Source: Sphingomonas sp. (GTDB lineage: Bacteria > Pseudomonadota > Alphaproteobacteria > Sphingomonadales > Sphingomonadaceae). Taken from it: a stretch of DNA of 64,000 bases. The DNA is taken from NCBI RefSeq assembly GCF_019635515.1, contig NZ_JAHBZI010000001.1, forward strand, positions 2,356,001 to 2,420,000, given 5' to 3'. The notes beneath the pieces were generated by a model, which was not told the DNA's origin, searched no databases, and saw only the letters and a list, made by a program, of their open reading frames with translations. How positions within the stretch are numbered: the first letter of the stretch is position 1; the number at the start of each line of letters is the position of its first letter. Shown here one piece after another: positions 45,169 to 54,237 of this stretch. The translations under genes were made by a program, and so were the position numbers.

Positions 45169-45921
45169 ATGAGCAAGCCAGCCTACGTCTTGAACCTGGA
45201 AACCCGCCTGTTGATCGTCGACGACGACCCCGGAATCCGCGAGCTGACTGCCGCGTTCCTGTCGCAGCACGGCTATGTCGTCGATACCGCCGCCGGCGGA
45301 GCGGAGATGCGCGCGGCGATGGAAAGGGCCAGTGAGTCCGGGGCCGAATATGCGCTGGTCGTGCTCGACGTGATGATGCCGGGCGAGGACGGGCTCTCGA
45401 TCCTGCGCTCTATGGACCGCGCGGCTGGGCCCGCGGTGATCCTGCATTCGGTGATCGGCGAGGATATCGACCGGATCGTCGGACTGGAGATGGGCGCGGA
45501 CGATTATGTCGCCAAGCCCGCCAATCCCCGCGAGCTGCTGGCGCGGATCCGCTCGGTGCTGCGCCGGGCGGGGAGTGGCACCGCGTCCGCGAAGGCGCCC
45601 GAGCGCAGCTTCCTGCGCTTTTCCGGCTGGCGGCTCGATCCGGTCGGGCGGCAGTTGTTCGACCCCGACGACGTGCTGATCAACCTCTCCGACGGCGAAT
45701 TCCGGCTGCTGCTGGCGATGGTCGAACGGCCGCGCCGGGTGCTGACCCGCGATACCCTGCTCGATGCCTCGCGCGGGCCGCTGGCCGATCATTTCGACCG
45801 CGCCATCGACGTGCAGATGAGCCGGCTGCGCAAGAAGATGCAGCGTCCGGGCAGCGAGGAGCTGATCCGCACGATCCGCAACGAAGGCTATATGTTCGCC
45901 GCGGAAGTGACCCGGAAATGA
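45169..45921 (+). CDS. OmpR-family response regulator
   Basis: 250 aa from the ATG at 45169. Receiver domain with LLIVDDDPGIRELT, phospho-acceptor Asp in LVVLDVMMPGEDGLS, and the Lys in DDYVAKPANPRELLARI; C-terminal winged helix with LSDGEFRLLLAMVERPRRVLTRDTLLD and RTIRNEGYMFA. The stop overlaps the histidine-kinase start by 4 bp. Target genes unknown. Confidence 0.95.
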   Translation: MSKPAYVLNLETRLLIVDDDPGIRELTAAFLSQHGYVVDTAAGGAEMRAAMERASESGAEYALVVLDVMMPGEDGLSILRSMDRAAGPAVILHSVIGEDIDRIVGLEMGADDYVAKPANPRELLARIRSVLRRAGSGTASAKAPERSFLRFSGWRLDPVGRQLFDPDDVLINLSDGEFRLLLAMVERPRRVLTRDTLLDASRGPLADHFDRAIDVQMSRLRKKMQRPGSEELIRTIRNEGYMFAAEVTRK

Positions 45922-47195
45922 GCGCCCAGCCGCGCTCGATCGCGGTGTCGATCTTCCTGCTGGTGACCGGTTCGGTGCTGGCGGCGGCGCTGGCGCTGTT
46001 CAGCGTCACCTTCAAAGGCCCCCCGCCCCGCCCGGCGCCGCTGCAACTGACCAAGCTGGCAGTGGCGCTGGAACATTCAACGCCGCCGCCCGGCAACGAG
46101 CAGGGCCTGCGGATCGTCACCCGCGCCGGCCAGCCGGAGCCGCGCGGGCCCGAGCGGCTGGAGCCGCCGGGACACCCGATGGTGATCGCACTGGCCAGGC
46201 TGCTGCGGACGCCACCCACGCAGATCATGGTCTATACCTCCGAGATGCAGCGGACCAACGACGAGATACGCGGCCCTTTCACCGTCGGCTGGCGCGTGCC
46301 AGGCGGATGGCGGATCGCCGAGACCGCGCCGCCGCGGGTCTTGACCAGCTGGCACATCGTCACCCTGTTCGCGATGCTCGGCGTGCTGATCGTGCTGGGC
46401 GCGGCGGCATGGTGGATCGCGCGGCGCATCTCGCTGCCGATCCAGCGGCTGGCCGAGGCCGCGAAGCGCGCGCGGCCGGGCGTACGCGAGGCGATCCCCA
46501 CCGATGGGCCCCTTGAGGTGCGCGAACTCGCCGAGGCGATCGGCGCGATGCAGGCCCGCATCCTCCAGCAGGCCGAGGGGCGCACGGTGATGCTGGGCGC
46601 GATCGCGCATGATCTCGGCACGCCATTGTCGCGCGTCGCTTTCTGGATCGAGCAATTGCCCGACGAAGCGCGCGCGCGCGCCGCCGCCGATATCGACGAG
46701 ATGCGGGCGATGCTGAGCGCGGCGCTGGCGCTGGCGCGCGACGAGAGCGCGCCGGCATCGCCGACCCGGCTCGATCTGGGCAGCCTGATCGAGAGCCTGG
46801 TCGACGATCTTGCGGCGGCGGGCGCACCCGTCAGCGCGGAAGCCGGGCCGAGGGTCGTGCTGCGCGGCGATTCGGCGGCGCTCAGGCGACTGTTCACGAA
46901 CCTGGTCGAGAACGCCGTGCGCTATGGCGAGCGGGCGACGCTCGGCTGGCGCGCGGACGGCGGCTGGGCGGAAGTCACCGTCGACGATGCCGGGCCGGGC
47001 TTCGATCCGGACAGGGCCGAGAGCCTGTTCGCGCCGTTCGTGCGCGGCGAGACCTCGCGCAACCGGGCGACGGGGGGCACCGGGCTGGGCCTCGCCATCG
47101 TCCGCTCGATCGCCGAGGCGCATGGCGGCGAGGTGCGGCTGGAGACCCGCGCCGGGGGCGGCGGACGCGTGCGGGTAAGGCTGCCGCTCGGCTAA
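45918..47195 (+). CDS. EnvZ-type sensor histidine kinase
   Basis: 425 aa. Two membrane helices (about 9-30 and 145-168) bracket a small periplasmic domain of about 115 residues rich in Pro/Arg; a HAMP domain follows (RRISLPIQRLAEAA), then the H-box AIAHDLGTPLSRVAFW, N-box LVENAVRYG, G1 DDAGPGFD, F-box LFAPFVRG and G2 TGGTGLGLAIV. The H-box Asp (HDLGTPL) and overall size match EnvZ/RstB-like kinases. Coupled to the response regulator. The 3' end overlaps the convergent DUF3617-like gene by 4 bp. Confidence 0.94.
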   Translation: MSAQPRSIAVSIFLLVTGSVLAAALALFSVTFKGPPPRPAPLQLTKLAVALEHSTPPPGNEQGLRIVTRAGQPEPRGPERLEPPGHPMVIALARLLRTPPTQIMVYTSEMQRTNDEIRGPFTVGWRVPGGWRIAETAPPRVLTSWHIVTLFAMLGVLIVLGAAAWWIARRISLPIQRLAEAAKRARPGVREAIPTDGPLEVRELAEAIGAMQARILQQAEGRTVMLGAIAHDLGTPLSRVAFWIEQLPDEARARAAADIDEMRAMLSAALALARDESAPASPTRLDLGSLIESLVDDLAAAGAPVSAEAGPRVVLRGDSAALRRLFTNLVENAVRYGERATLGWRADGGWAEVTVDDAGPGFDPDRAESLFAPFVRGETSRNRATGGTGLGLAIVRSIAEAHGGEVRLETRAGGGGRVRVRLPLG

Positions 47196-47776
47196 TTCTT
47201 CGGCTTGGCCACGCAATTGCCGGTGCGCTCGCCCTCGGCCCGAAGCGTGAGGCCGAGATAATTGGCGGCACCTTTGGCGCCGGTGGTCTGCTGGATCGTC
47301 ACGTCATAGCGGGTCTGCGACAGCGTGCCCGTGGCGACCAGCACGGTCCGGTTCGCGCCATCGCCGCAATGGATCTCGGCGTCGAGCTTGCCGCCCGCCT
47401 GGATATAATGCGGGAAGGTGCAACTGGCGCCAGTGACCTGCTCGAGATTGTCGATGTTGAGCGGCTTGAGATCGTCGGCGGTGGCGCACTTCTGCGCGTT
47501 GCGCTCCTGCTCCTTGATGGCCGCCATCTGGCGATCGCGCGCGGGCCCTTCGGGAATCGCCGAGAGATCGGCCGCAACGACATGCAGCGCGGTCCGCCAC
47601 TCGCCCGGCTGCATCAGCGTCTTGGGGCGCGCCGCCTTGGTAAGGCGCGTGACATCGTTCATCGAGGCGTTGGTGATCTGGACCTCGCCGGTTTCCGCCG
47701 CGCGCCTTTCGTCGGCGGACTGGCATCCCGCCAGCGCGAGGGCGGCAACCAGGAAATACGCGCGCATCGGCTTCAC
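47192..47776 (-). CDS. DUF3617-like periplasmic lipoprotein
   Basis: 194 aa. Lipobox LAGC with Cys18. The mature part has the DUF3617 pattern of a PGEWR segment (MQPGEWRTAL), a conserved Cys pair (QKCATADDL and ASCTFPHYI) and a beta-rich end (GTLSQTRYDVTIQQTTG). Function of the family is not known. Divergent from the MFS gene, with 112 bp between starts. Confidence 0.85.
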   Translation of the reverse strand: MKPMRAYFLVAALALAGCQSADERRAAETGEVQITNASMNDVTRLTKAARPKTLMQPGEWRTALHVVAADLSAIPEGPARDRQMAAIKEQERNAQKCATADDLKPLNIDNLEQVTGASCTFPHYIQAGGKLDAEIHCGDGANRTVLVATGTLSQTRYDVTIQQTTGAKGAANYLGLTLRAEGERTGNCVAKPKN

Positions 47777-47888
47777 CTCTTCAAATCCGGCGCCACCTCA
47801 AGCCGAAAGCCGGAGGCAATGCAACATGACGCGGCGACGGCTCCCGCGCGGACTTTCCGTCGCCCGGCTCCGCGTTATAGTCGCGGAT

Positions 47889-49157
47889 ATGGAGAGCCCG
47901 CCCCCGCGCAACCGCGTCCGTTCGATCCTGGGGGGATCGGCGGGCAATCTGGTCGAATGGTATGACTGGTACGCCTATGCGGCGCTGGCCAGCTATCTGG
48001 CGCCGCATTATTTCGCCCCCGGATCGGCGCAGGATCTGAGCGCGTGGATCGTCTTTGCGATCGGTTTCTTCATGCGCCCGATCGGCGGCTGGCTGATGGG
48101 GGTCTATGGCGATCGCAAGGGGCGCAAGGCCGGGCTGACGCTGTCGGTCACCCTGATGTGCTTGGGCTCGATGGTGATCGCGGTGACGCCGAGCTTTTCC
48201 GAGATCGGCTGGGCGGCAACGGTGTCGCTGATCGCGGCGCGGCTGCTGCAGGGCCTGTCGCTCGGCGGCGAATATGGCGCGAGCGCGACCTATCTCTCGG
48301 AAATGGCGGGCAAGAAGCATCGCGGCTTCTTTTCCAGCTTCCAATATGTGACGCTGATTTCCGGGCAGCTGGTCGCGCTGCTGGTGGTGATGCTGCTCCA
48401 GGCGGCGATGCCCGAGAGCGCGCTCAAGCAATGGGGCTGGCGGATCCCGTTCGCGGTCGGCGGGGTGCTGGCGGTGGTCGTCTATTGGCTGCGGCGGCGG
48501 CTGCCCGAGACCGAGAGCTTCGCCAAGCGCGAGGAGCGCAAAACCGGCTTTTTCGCACTTCTCACCGAGCATCCAAAGGAAGCGGCGCTGGTGATGCTGC
48601 TGACCGCGGGCGGCACGCTCGCATTCTATGCCTATACGATCTACCCGATCGCGTTCCTGAAGAAGACCGCGGGCTTCTCCGACGCCGCCGCGACCCAGAT
48701 CAACGCCGCCGCCCTGTTCGTGTTCATGGCGATCCAGCCGCTTGCGGGCGCCCTGTCCGACAGGATCGGACGCAAGCCGCTGATGGCGGGGTTCGGGGTG
48801 CTCGGCGTGCTGTTCACCTATCCGATCTTCGTGACGCTGGAGCAGACCCGCGACGGGCTGACCGCATTCCTGCTAATGACCGCGGCGTTGGTGATCGTCA
48901 CCGGCTACACTTCGATAAACGCGGTGGTGAAGGCCGAATTGTTCCCCGCGCATATCCGCACCCTCGGCGTCGCCCTGCCCTATGCCATCGCCAATGCCGC
49001 GTTCGGCGGCACGGCCAGCGCGGTGGCGCTGAAGTTCAAGGACAGCGGCTGGGAGCGCGGCTTCTACTGGTACGTGACGGCGATGATCGCCATCTCGCTG
49101 GTGACCTATCTATGGATGCGCGACACCGCCAAGCATTCAAAAATACTCGAAGATTAG
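47889..49157 (+). CDS. MFS transporter, metabolite:H+ symporter (MHS) type
   Basis: 422 aa with twelve predicted helices. The start at 47889 (MESPPPRNRVRSILGGSAGNLVEWYDWYAYA) fits the family's NxxEWYDWxxY opening. The loop 2-3 motif GVYGDRKGRKAGL and the loop 8-9 copy ALSDRIGRKPLMAGFG are intact, and RLLQGLSLGGEYG is the helix 4 signature. Closest characterised relatives would be alpha-ketoglutarate, citrate or proline/betaine symporters (KgtP, CitA, ProP). Substrate undetermined. Confidence 0.92.
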   Translation: MESPPPRNRVRSILGGSAGNLVEWYDWYAYAALASYLAPHYFAPGSAQDLSAWIVFAIGFFMRPIGGWLMGVYGDRKGRKAGLTLSVTLMCLGSMVIAVTPSFSEIGWAATVSLIAARLLQGLSLGGEYGASATYLSEMAGKKHRGFFSSFQYVTLISGQLVALLVVMLLQAAMPESALKQWGWRIPFAVGGVLAVVVYWLRRRLPETESFAKREERKTGFFALLTEHPKEAALVMLLTAGGTLAFYAYTIYPIAFLKKTAGFSDAAATQINAAALFVFMAIQPLAGALSDRIGRKPLMAGFGVLGVLFTYPIFVTLEQTRDGLTAFLLMTAALVIVTGYTSINAVVKAELFPAHIRTLGVALPYAIANAAFGGTASAVALKFKDSGWERGFYWYVTAMIAISLVTYLWMRDTAKHSKILED

Positions 49158-49260
49158 GACGTTTACGCCAAAACCGCCTTGCATCCCGCTTTCGAATTTG
49201 GAGAAGGCTTTCATCCAGCAACCGGCCGAGCCGGCCATTTTTCTAACGTTCTAGAGGTTT

Positions 49261-49437
49261 ATGCACGACCCCGTTGTCAGATCGACGTTACTCTACGTTA
49301 TTTTCAGCGCTCTATTTGTTATAGGCGCGGCTTTCTTGGTCTGGCATCGCCGCCGCGCCTATTGGCGCAAGTTGAGGCAAGCCGGAGATCCGCGCGCAAA
49401 GCAGCTTGAGCTAATGCGCGGGCAGAAGCCGCGTTGA
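49261..49437 (+). CDS. Small single-helix membrane protein, 58 aa
   Basis: ATG preceded by AGAGG at good spacing. One hydrophobic helix (STLLYVIFSALFVIGAAFLVW, with a charged start) is followed by a strongly basic cytoplasmic tail (HRRRAYWRKLRQAGDPRAKQ). Codon use and the ribosome site support translation. It lies between the MFS gene and the convergent receiver gene. Not recognised as a named family. Confidence 0.6.
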   Translation: MHDPVVRSTLLYVIFSALFVIGAAFLVWHRRRAYWRKLRQAGDPRAKQLELMRGQKPR

Positions 49438-49453
49438 CGCCGTAAATCGGCCG

Positions 49454-49840
49454 CTAAAGCATCATCCCGCCACCGCGGATCGCCAATACGCGGCCGATCG
49501 AATCGAACAGCGAATCCATCGCGACCGGCTTGAACAGCACGTCGTCGGCACCGATCGCCAGGCAGCGATCGCGCAGATCGGGCGCGGTCTCGGCAGTCAC
49601 CACGATGATCGGCAGCTCGCCCTTGGCGTCACCACGGGCGCGGATCCGGCGGATCGTCTCGAAACCGTCGGTGCCGGGCATGCGCAGATCGACGAGGATC
49701 ACATCGAACGTATCCTCGTCGAGCATCGCCAGGCCCTCTTCGGCCCAGGCGGCCTCGGCCATGGTCGCGCCGGCCACGTCGAGCATGTCCTTCACGACCC
49801 GGCGGTTCATCGGATCGTCTTCGATGAAGAGGATGTTCAT
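49454..49840 (-). CDS. Single-domain response regulator (CheY-like)
   Basis: 128 aa from the ATG at 49840. MNILFIEDDPMNRRVVKDML carries the acidic pair, Asp in VILVDLRMPGTDGFE is the phospho-acceptor, TAETAP the switch Thr, and LFKPVAMDSL the conserved Lys. No output domain, so it works by protein interaction or phosphorelay. It lies 70 bp downstream of the TPR histidine kinase, whose own C-terminal receiver-like domain looks degenerate, so this may be the functional receiver. Confidence 0.93.
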   Translation of the reverse strand: MNILFIEDDPMNRRVVKDMLDVAGATMAEAAWAEEGLAMLDEDTFDVILVDLRMPGTDGFETIRRIRARGDAKGELPIIVVTAETAPDLRDRCLAIGADDVLFKPVAMDSLFDSIGRVLAIRGGGMML

Positions 49841-49910
49841 GCGCGTCCGCCGTTGCGGATCGGGAGCATATCGAGGGCGACCGTGTCTATCATATAGGTG
49901 TGCTATCGCC

Positions 49911-52361
49911 CTACGCCGCACGGGTGGCAAGACGGTCCGTATCGGACGGGGGTGATTTTTCTTCCGCCCGCGGCGTGACGGCTTCGATCAACGCCGCGCC
50001 CGCGACCGGCTTTTCGACAATTTGCCCGGCACCTGCCGCGAACAACTGAGACTTGGTTTCATCCTCGGGCTTGAGCCAGAGCACGGTGATCGCGGCATCG
50101 CCCGCGGCGGCCGCCAGCATCTGGATCGTCGCCATCACCTCGTCCTCGCCGGCCTTGGCGGTGGCTTCGTCGATCAACAGGTGGGTGACACCGCCGTCGC
50201 CCAGCATGATCCGCGCCTCTTCGGGGCTGGCGGCGAAACGCAGCGTCGCGACGCGCGGCTCGAACAGGGTCTTGAGCATCGAGCGCGCGATCGGATTTCG
50301 GTCGAGGATCAGCATCGAATTGCCGGTGGCCGCGCCCGGGCCTTCGACGGCTGCGGGCGCCTCGGCGGGGACCAGCGGCAGATCGACGATGAAGCGCGAT
50401 CCCTGCCCTTCATTGCTCTCGACATGGATGTCACCGCCCAGCGCCTGGGCGAGATTACGGCAGATGGTGAGGCCGAGGCCGGTGCCGCCAAACTTGCGGG
50501 TGGTGCTGGTATCGACCTGGCGGAAGCTTTCGAAAATGTCGTCGAACTTGTCGGCGGGGATGCCGATGCCGGTATCGGCGATGACCAGCTTGAGGCGGCG
50601 CGCGGCGCCCTCGCCCTCGTCGATCGCGCGGACGGTGACCGCGCCCTTCTCGGTGAACTTGATCGCGTTCGACAGCAGGTTGAAGACGATCTGGCGCAGA
50701 CGCCCGGCGTCGCTCATGATCCAGCATGGCGCATGGGTCAGTTCGAGGCGGAAGGCGAGGCCCTTGGCCACCGCCTGCTCCTGCCACATCCGCGTGACGT
50801 CCTGGAGCATCGCGCGGAGGTCCATCGGCGTCGTCTCGACGGTCAGGTTGCCGGTTTCGATCTTGGCGACATCGAGAATGTCGTCGACCAGCGCGCGCAT
50901 CGTCACGCCGGCGCTATGGGCGATGCCTATACGGTCGCGCGTCTGCGGATCGAGTTTGGGATCGGAGAGCATGACCTGCGTCATGCCGAGAATGCCGTTG
51001 AGCGGGGTGCGGATCTCGTGGCTGGTGGTCGCGAGGAACTCGGTCTTGGCCTTGAGCGCCTTTTCGAGCGCGGCGTTGCTTTCGCCGAGTTCGATATTGG
51101 CGGCGGCGACCTTGTTGCGGCTGCGACGCATGGTGAGCAAGCCCCAGGCGAGGGCGGCAATGACGATCAGCGTGGCAAGGCCGATGCTAAGAAACAATGT
51201 GCGCTGGAACTGGGCCGTCTTGCGCAACTGTTCGCTGTTTAGCTTTTCGATCTCGAGCTCCTTGCCCTGAAAATCGAACTTCGCGGCGCTCAGCGCGGCG
51301 CTGGTAGTGGTAGCCACCTTGGCGGCTTCGTCGTTTAGACGGCGTAGCGCCTCCATATGGGTCAGCGCAGTGCGCAAGTCGCCAATCTCGCGATATATTC
51401 GGTAAGCGTAGAGGTGCGCGGTGCGCAGTTCGACGCCCGTATCCTTCAGATCCAGCCCCGCGAAGCATTCGTCGATCAAGCGGCGCGCGCGCGCCAGATC
51501 GCCCTGATCGGCGGCAAGACGCGCGGCGGTGGCGAGTAGATGGCGTCGCATCGCCGATGCACCGACCCCCTTGGTCAGCGCGAACCCGCGACTAAGCGTT
51601 GCTTGGGCGGCGGTGAACTTGCGCGCTTCGACTTGGTTGCGGGCGAGATTGCCGAGCACCCGCGCCTCGAGCAAAGGATTGTCCATCGATCGGACTAGCG
51701 CGAGTCCCGCATTATATTCGGCCTCGGCTTCAGAATAGCGCTCCAACACCATTAGCACGTTGCCGCGATTATTGTGCAGCGAAACCGACAGCGCCGGATC
51801 GCCCGAATACGCCCCTGCGGCCCGCTTGAAATATTTTTCGGCACTGTCGTTGTCGTTGGCCGCCGAATAGAGCAGCGCGATATTTTGAAGGGCGATTGCC
51901 TGGCTGCGCGGCTCTCCGGCCTTGTTGAAAACCTCGAACGCGTCCTGAAAATTCTTGAGTGCCTGCGCGGCCTTGTCGCTTTGCATGAAATAGGCACCCT
52001 GCGACATCAGTAGATCGCCGCGGAGCTTGATAGGCTCGCGCACTGACTGGATCATCCGCAATGCCTCGGCCAGCATCGGTCCGGCCTTGTCCGGCGCGTT
52101 ACTGCGCAAATGCGCTTCCGCCGCGAGCCAATGCGCGGTGGCGAGCGCCAGCGTGCGCTGGCGCGTATCGCCGATCCGCTGGGCAAGCGCCTCGGCCGCA
52201 GCGATTTCGCGCAGCGTTCCGTCCGGATCGGACATCATGCTCTGCTTGGCACGTTTGAACGCTGCTTCGACCGGCGCCGGGAAGGGCGGCTCGGCGGCAT
52301 GCGCGGGAACGCTCGCGATCACGGCCAGCAGCAAAGCGAATAATAGTCGCGGGATGCGCAT
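49911..52361 (-). CDS. TPR-containing sensor histidine kinase with degenerate C-terminal receiver
   Basis: 816 aa. Signal peptide (LLFALLLAVIASVPAHA), periplasmic TPR repeats (about 25-350), a membrane helix (TLFLSIGLATLIVIAALAWGLL), coiled coil, then HisKA/HATPase: H-box ATTSHEIRTPLNGILG, N-box NLLSNAIKFTEKG, DTGIGIP and GGTGLGLTICRN. The C-terminal 130 residues resemble a receiver, but with MLILDRNPIARSML at the start and no clear phospho-Asp loop (THLLIDEATAK) it is probably a pseudo-receiver. TGATG overlap with the EAL gene upstream. Confidence 0.92.
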   Translation of the reverse strand: MRIPRLLFALLLAVIASVPAHAAEPPFPAPVEAAFKRAKQSMMSDPDGTLREIAAAEALAQRIGDTRQRTLALATAHWLAAEAHLRSNAPDKAGPMLAEALRMIQSVREPIKLRGDLLMSQGAYFMQSDKAAQALKNFQDAFEVFNKAGEPRSQAIALQNIALLYSAANDNDSAEKYFKRAAGAYSGDPALSVSLHNNRGNVLMVLERYSEAEAEYNAGLALVRSMDNPLLEARVLGNLARNQVEARKFTAAQATLSRGFALTKGVGASAMRRHLLATAARLAADQGDLARARRLIDECFAGLDLKDTGVELRTAHLYAYRIYREIGDLRTALTHMEALRRLNDEAAKVATTTSAALSAAKFDFQGKELEIEKLNSEQLRKTAQFQRTLFLSIGLATLIVIAALAWGLLTMRRSRNKVAAANIELGESNAALEKALKAKTEFLATTSHEIRTPLNGILGMTQVMLSDPKLDPQTRDRIGIAHSAGVTMRALVDDILDVAKIETGNLTVETTPMDLRAMLQDVTRMWQEQAVAKGLAFRLELTHAPCWIMSDAGRLRQIVFNLLSNAIKFTEKGAVTVRAIDEGEGAARRLKLVIADTGIGIPADKFDDIFESFRQVDTSTTRKFGGTGLGLTICRNLAQALGGDIHVESNEGQGSRFIVDLPLVPAEAPAAVEGPGAATGNSMLILDRNPIARSMLKTLFEPRVATLRFAASPEEARIMLGDGGVTHLLIDEATAKAGEDEVMATIQMLAAAAGDAAITVLWLKPEDETKSQLFAAGAGQIVEKPVAGAALIEAVTPRAEEKSPPSDTDRLATRAA

Positions 52362-53812
52362 CAGGCGCGCTTCCAGAAGCTCTCGGGCCGGAAAAACGAT
52401 GTCGGTGGTCCGCCGATCGAACCCTTGTGCGCGTCGTCGTCAAGGAACTTGCGGAAGGCATCGAAGCCGATCGGCCGCGAGATGAGATAGCCCTGGACCA
52501 TGTCGCAGCCCATCACGCTGAGCAGCGCCAGCGCCGACGGGGTTTCGACGCCTTCGGCGGTGACTTCCATATCGAGCGCATGCGCCAGATCGATCGTCGA
52601 GCGAACGATCAGCGGATCGCGATTGCTTGATGTCAGCTGGAGCACGAACATCTTGTCGATCTTGAGCTCGCTGGCCGGAAGCTGTTTGAGATAGGCGAGC
52701 GAGGACAGCCCGGCGCCATAATCGTCGATCGCGAGTTGAACCCCGATATCGGCGAAGGTCTGGAGATGGCGGATCGCGCTGTCGGGATCGCGGATCACCG
52801 CGGTCTCGGTGATCTCGAAGCCAAGCTTCGCGTCGGTCGAGCGAACGATATCGCAGGCTTCGGCGACGAAATTGCCGTCGGCGAGCAGCATGCCCGAGAT
52901 GTTGAGGAACAGGGTCAGATCATGCCCGGCGGCGGCGAGGCGCTTCTGATCCTCGATCACCTGGCGCAATGTCCACAGGGTCAGCGCGCAAATCTCGCCG
53001 GCCTGTTCCGCCACCGAGATGAAATCACCCGGCAGGATCAGGCCGCGGACCGGATGCTGCCAGCGGACCAGCGCTTCGGCGCTGGCGATCTGCTGGCGGC
53101 GGACATGAACCTTGGGCTGGTATTGCAGGAACATCTCGCCATTGGCGATCGCGCGGGGCAGTTCGCGCATCAGGGTCAGCTTATCGAAGGCGAGATCGAC
53201 GCGCGACAGATCGAGCATCACCACCCGGCCCTCGACGCGCGCCTGATCGAGCGCCGATTCGGCGGCTTCGGCGAGACGGACATCGTCATGCTCGCTGGCA
53301 GGCGCGGCGGCGACGCCGAACTGGACCTGAATCTGGTGCGCCTCGCCATCAAGATCGACCCGGCGCTGGAACGCCCTGCGCAGCCGGTCGATATCCGACG
53401 CGGCGGCCTCAGGCGTGTCCCGTTCGAAAGCGATCTCGACCAGGGCCCGGCCGGCTGGAACGATGCGCACATCGGGGCACAAGGCGGTGATTCGCTCCGC
53501 CACGTCGAGAATCAGCGAATCGGCGCGAGCGCGGCCCAGATGACGGCGCAACGAGACGAAATTGCTGATCTCGCAAAGACTCAGGATTCGCCAGAAGCGC
53601 TTGTCGGCACCGCGATCGCCACTTGCCCGTTTCCACCCAGAACGTTTGGGAATCCGCATGCCCATCGGTGCATCGACACGGCGTTTGCAGGGCTTGTCCG
53701 CCGGTGTCATCACATCGGATTTTTTGCTGATTTCCGTAGGTTGCAGACCGTCCTTCACTGCACGCGAGGCAGTCCTGGCCTTGGGCTTCGAGGGCTCGAT
53801 GGGCGCCGACAT
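52361..53812 (-). CDS. EAL-domain cyclic-di-GMP phosphodiesterase with degenerate GGDEF
   Basis: 483 aa from the ATG at 53812. The N-terminal 50 residues are basic and low-complexity. The middle (about 65-225) looks like a GGDEF fold with no GGDEF signature, so cyclase activity is unlikely. The EAL domain keeps the key residues: EALVRW (EAL), NISGMLL, FEITETAV, DDYGAGLSSL, ELKIDKMFV (metal and catalytic Lys), AEGVET and QGYLISRP. Likely an active phosphodiesterase. Overlaps the sensor-kinase start, so c-di-GMP turnover and the kinase are co-produced; ugd is divergent. Confidence 0.9.
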   Translation of the reverse strand: MSAPIEPSKPKARTASRAVKDGLQPTEISKKSDVMTPADKPCKRRVDAPMGMRIPKRSGWKRASGDRGADKRFWRILSLCEISNFVSLRRHLGRARADSLILDVAERITALCPDVRIVPAGRALVEIAFERDTPEAAASDIDRLRRAFQRRVDLDGEAHQIQVQFGVAAAPASEHDDVRLAEAAESALDQARVEGRVVMLDLSRVDLAFDKLTLMRELPRAIANGEMFLQYQPKVHVRRQQIASAEALVRWQHPVRGLILPGDFISVAEQAGEICALTLWTLRQVIEDQKRLAAAGHDLTLFLNISGMLLADGNFVAEACDIVRSTDAKLGFEITETAVIRDPDSAIRHLQTFADIGVQLAIDDYGAGLSSLAYLKQLPASELKIDKMFVLQLTSSNRDPLIVRSTIDLAHALDMEVTAEGVETPSALALLSVMGCDMVQGYLISRPIGFDAFRKFLDDDAHKGSIGGPPTSFFRPESFWKRA

Positions 53813-53973
53813 TACCGCATTCTCTAGCCTGTCACCGTTGAAGGAACGGTTAAAAGCGCGCCCCGGAAATGGGCCTATCTGCCCGCAACTCCGCAGAAAT
53901 CCTGATTGATTCTTGGTTAAACTTTCTTTAACTATCCCACTGCGCATCACTGCGCACCGATGGGAGAATATCA

Positions 53974-54036
53974 ATGTTCGCGTTCAACCTGCTTTTCCGC
54001 GACGGTGCGGGCGGCGACGACATTCGTCCGTTCTGA
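53974..54036 (+). CDS. Candidate 20-codon leader peptide before ugd
   Basis: ATG at 53974 has GGGAGA seven bases upstream, a canonical Shine-Dalgarno. The frame encodes a 20-residue peptide with a hydrophobic start (MFAFNLLF) and an acidic Gly-rich end (DGAGGDDIRPF), followed by TGA. Two hairpins and a terminator follow within 100 bases. The arrangement looks like an attenuator leader or a short peptide-coding RNA. No obvious run of a single amino-acid codon is present, so classical amino-acid attenuation is not indicated. Confidence 0.5.
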   Translation: MFAFNLLFRDGAGGDDIRPF

Positions 54037-54050
54037 ACCGATCGCCACTT

Positions 54051-54100
54051 CCGGGCCGGCGGTGAAGCGGTTTCCACCGAAACCGCGCTGACCGGCCCGG
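54051..54100 (+). promoter_or_regulatory. Long nested hairpin between leader peptide and terminator
   Basis: CCGGGCCGG (54051-54059) pairs perfectly with CCGGCCCGG (54092-54100). Nested inside, GCGGTTTC (54067-54074) pairs with GAAACCGC (54079-54086) around a 4-base loop. Perfect pairing in both stems indicates a structured RNA. Confidence 0.6.
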
Positions 54101-54113
54101 ATAGTTTTCGAGA

Positions 54114-54138
54114 AAGCGGCCTTCGGGCCGCTTTTTTT
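54114..54138 (+). terminator. Strong Rho-independent terminator upstream of ugd
   Basis: AAGCGGCC, tetraloop TTCG, GGCCGCTT, followed by seven T. It ends about 100 bases before the ugd start, so it either closes a short independent RNA or acts as a conditional attenuator. Confidence 0.92.
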
Positions 54139-54237
54139 ATTGCCATGGCTCCCGGCATCGCGGCATGCGCGGCAGCTTTTCCGCGGCGGCTGGCTGCGCT
54201 AAGGGCGCGCTTTGACTTATCTCTGAGGAATTCTTCG

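Noticed and set aside
50022..51270. Two long plus-strand frames over the TPR histidine kinase
   Set aside because: Mirror frames of a gene with all kinase boxes present; no ribosome site or recognisable protein.
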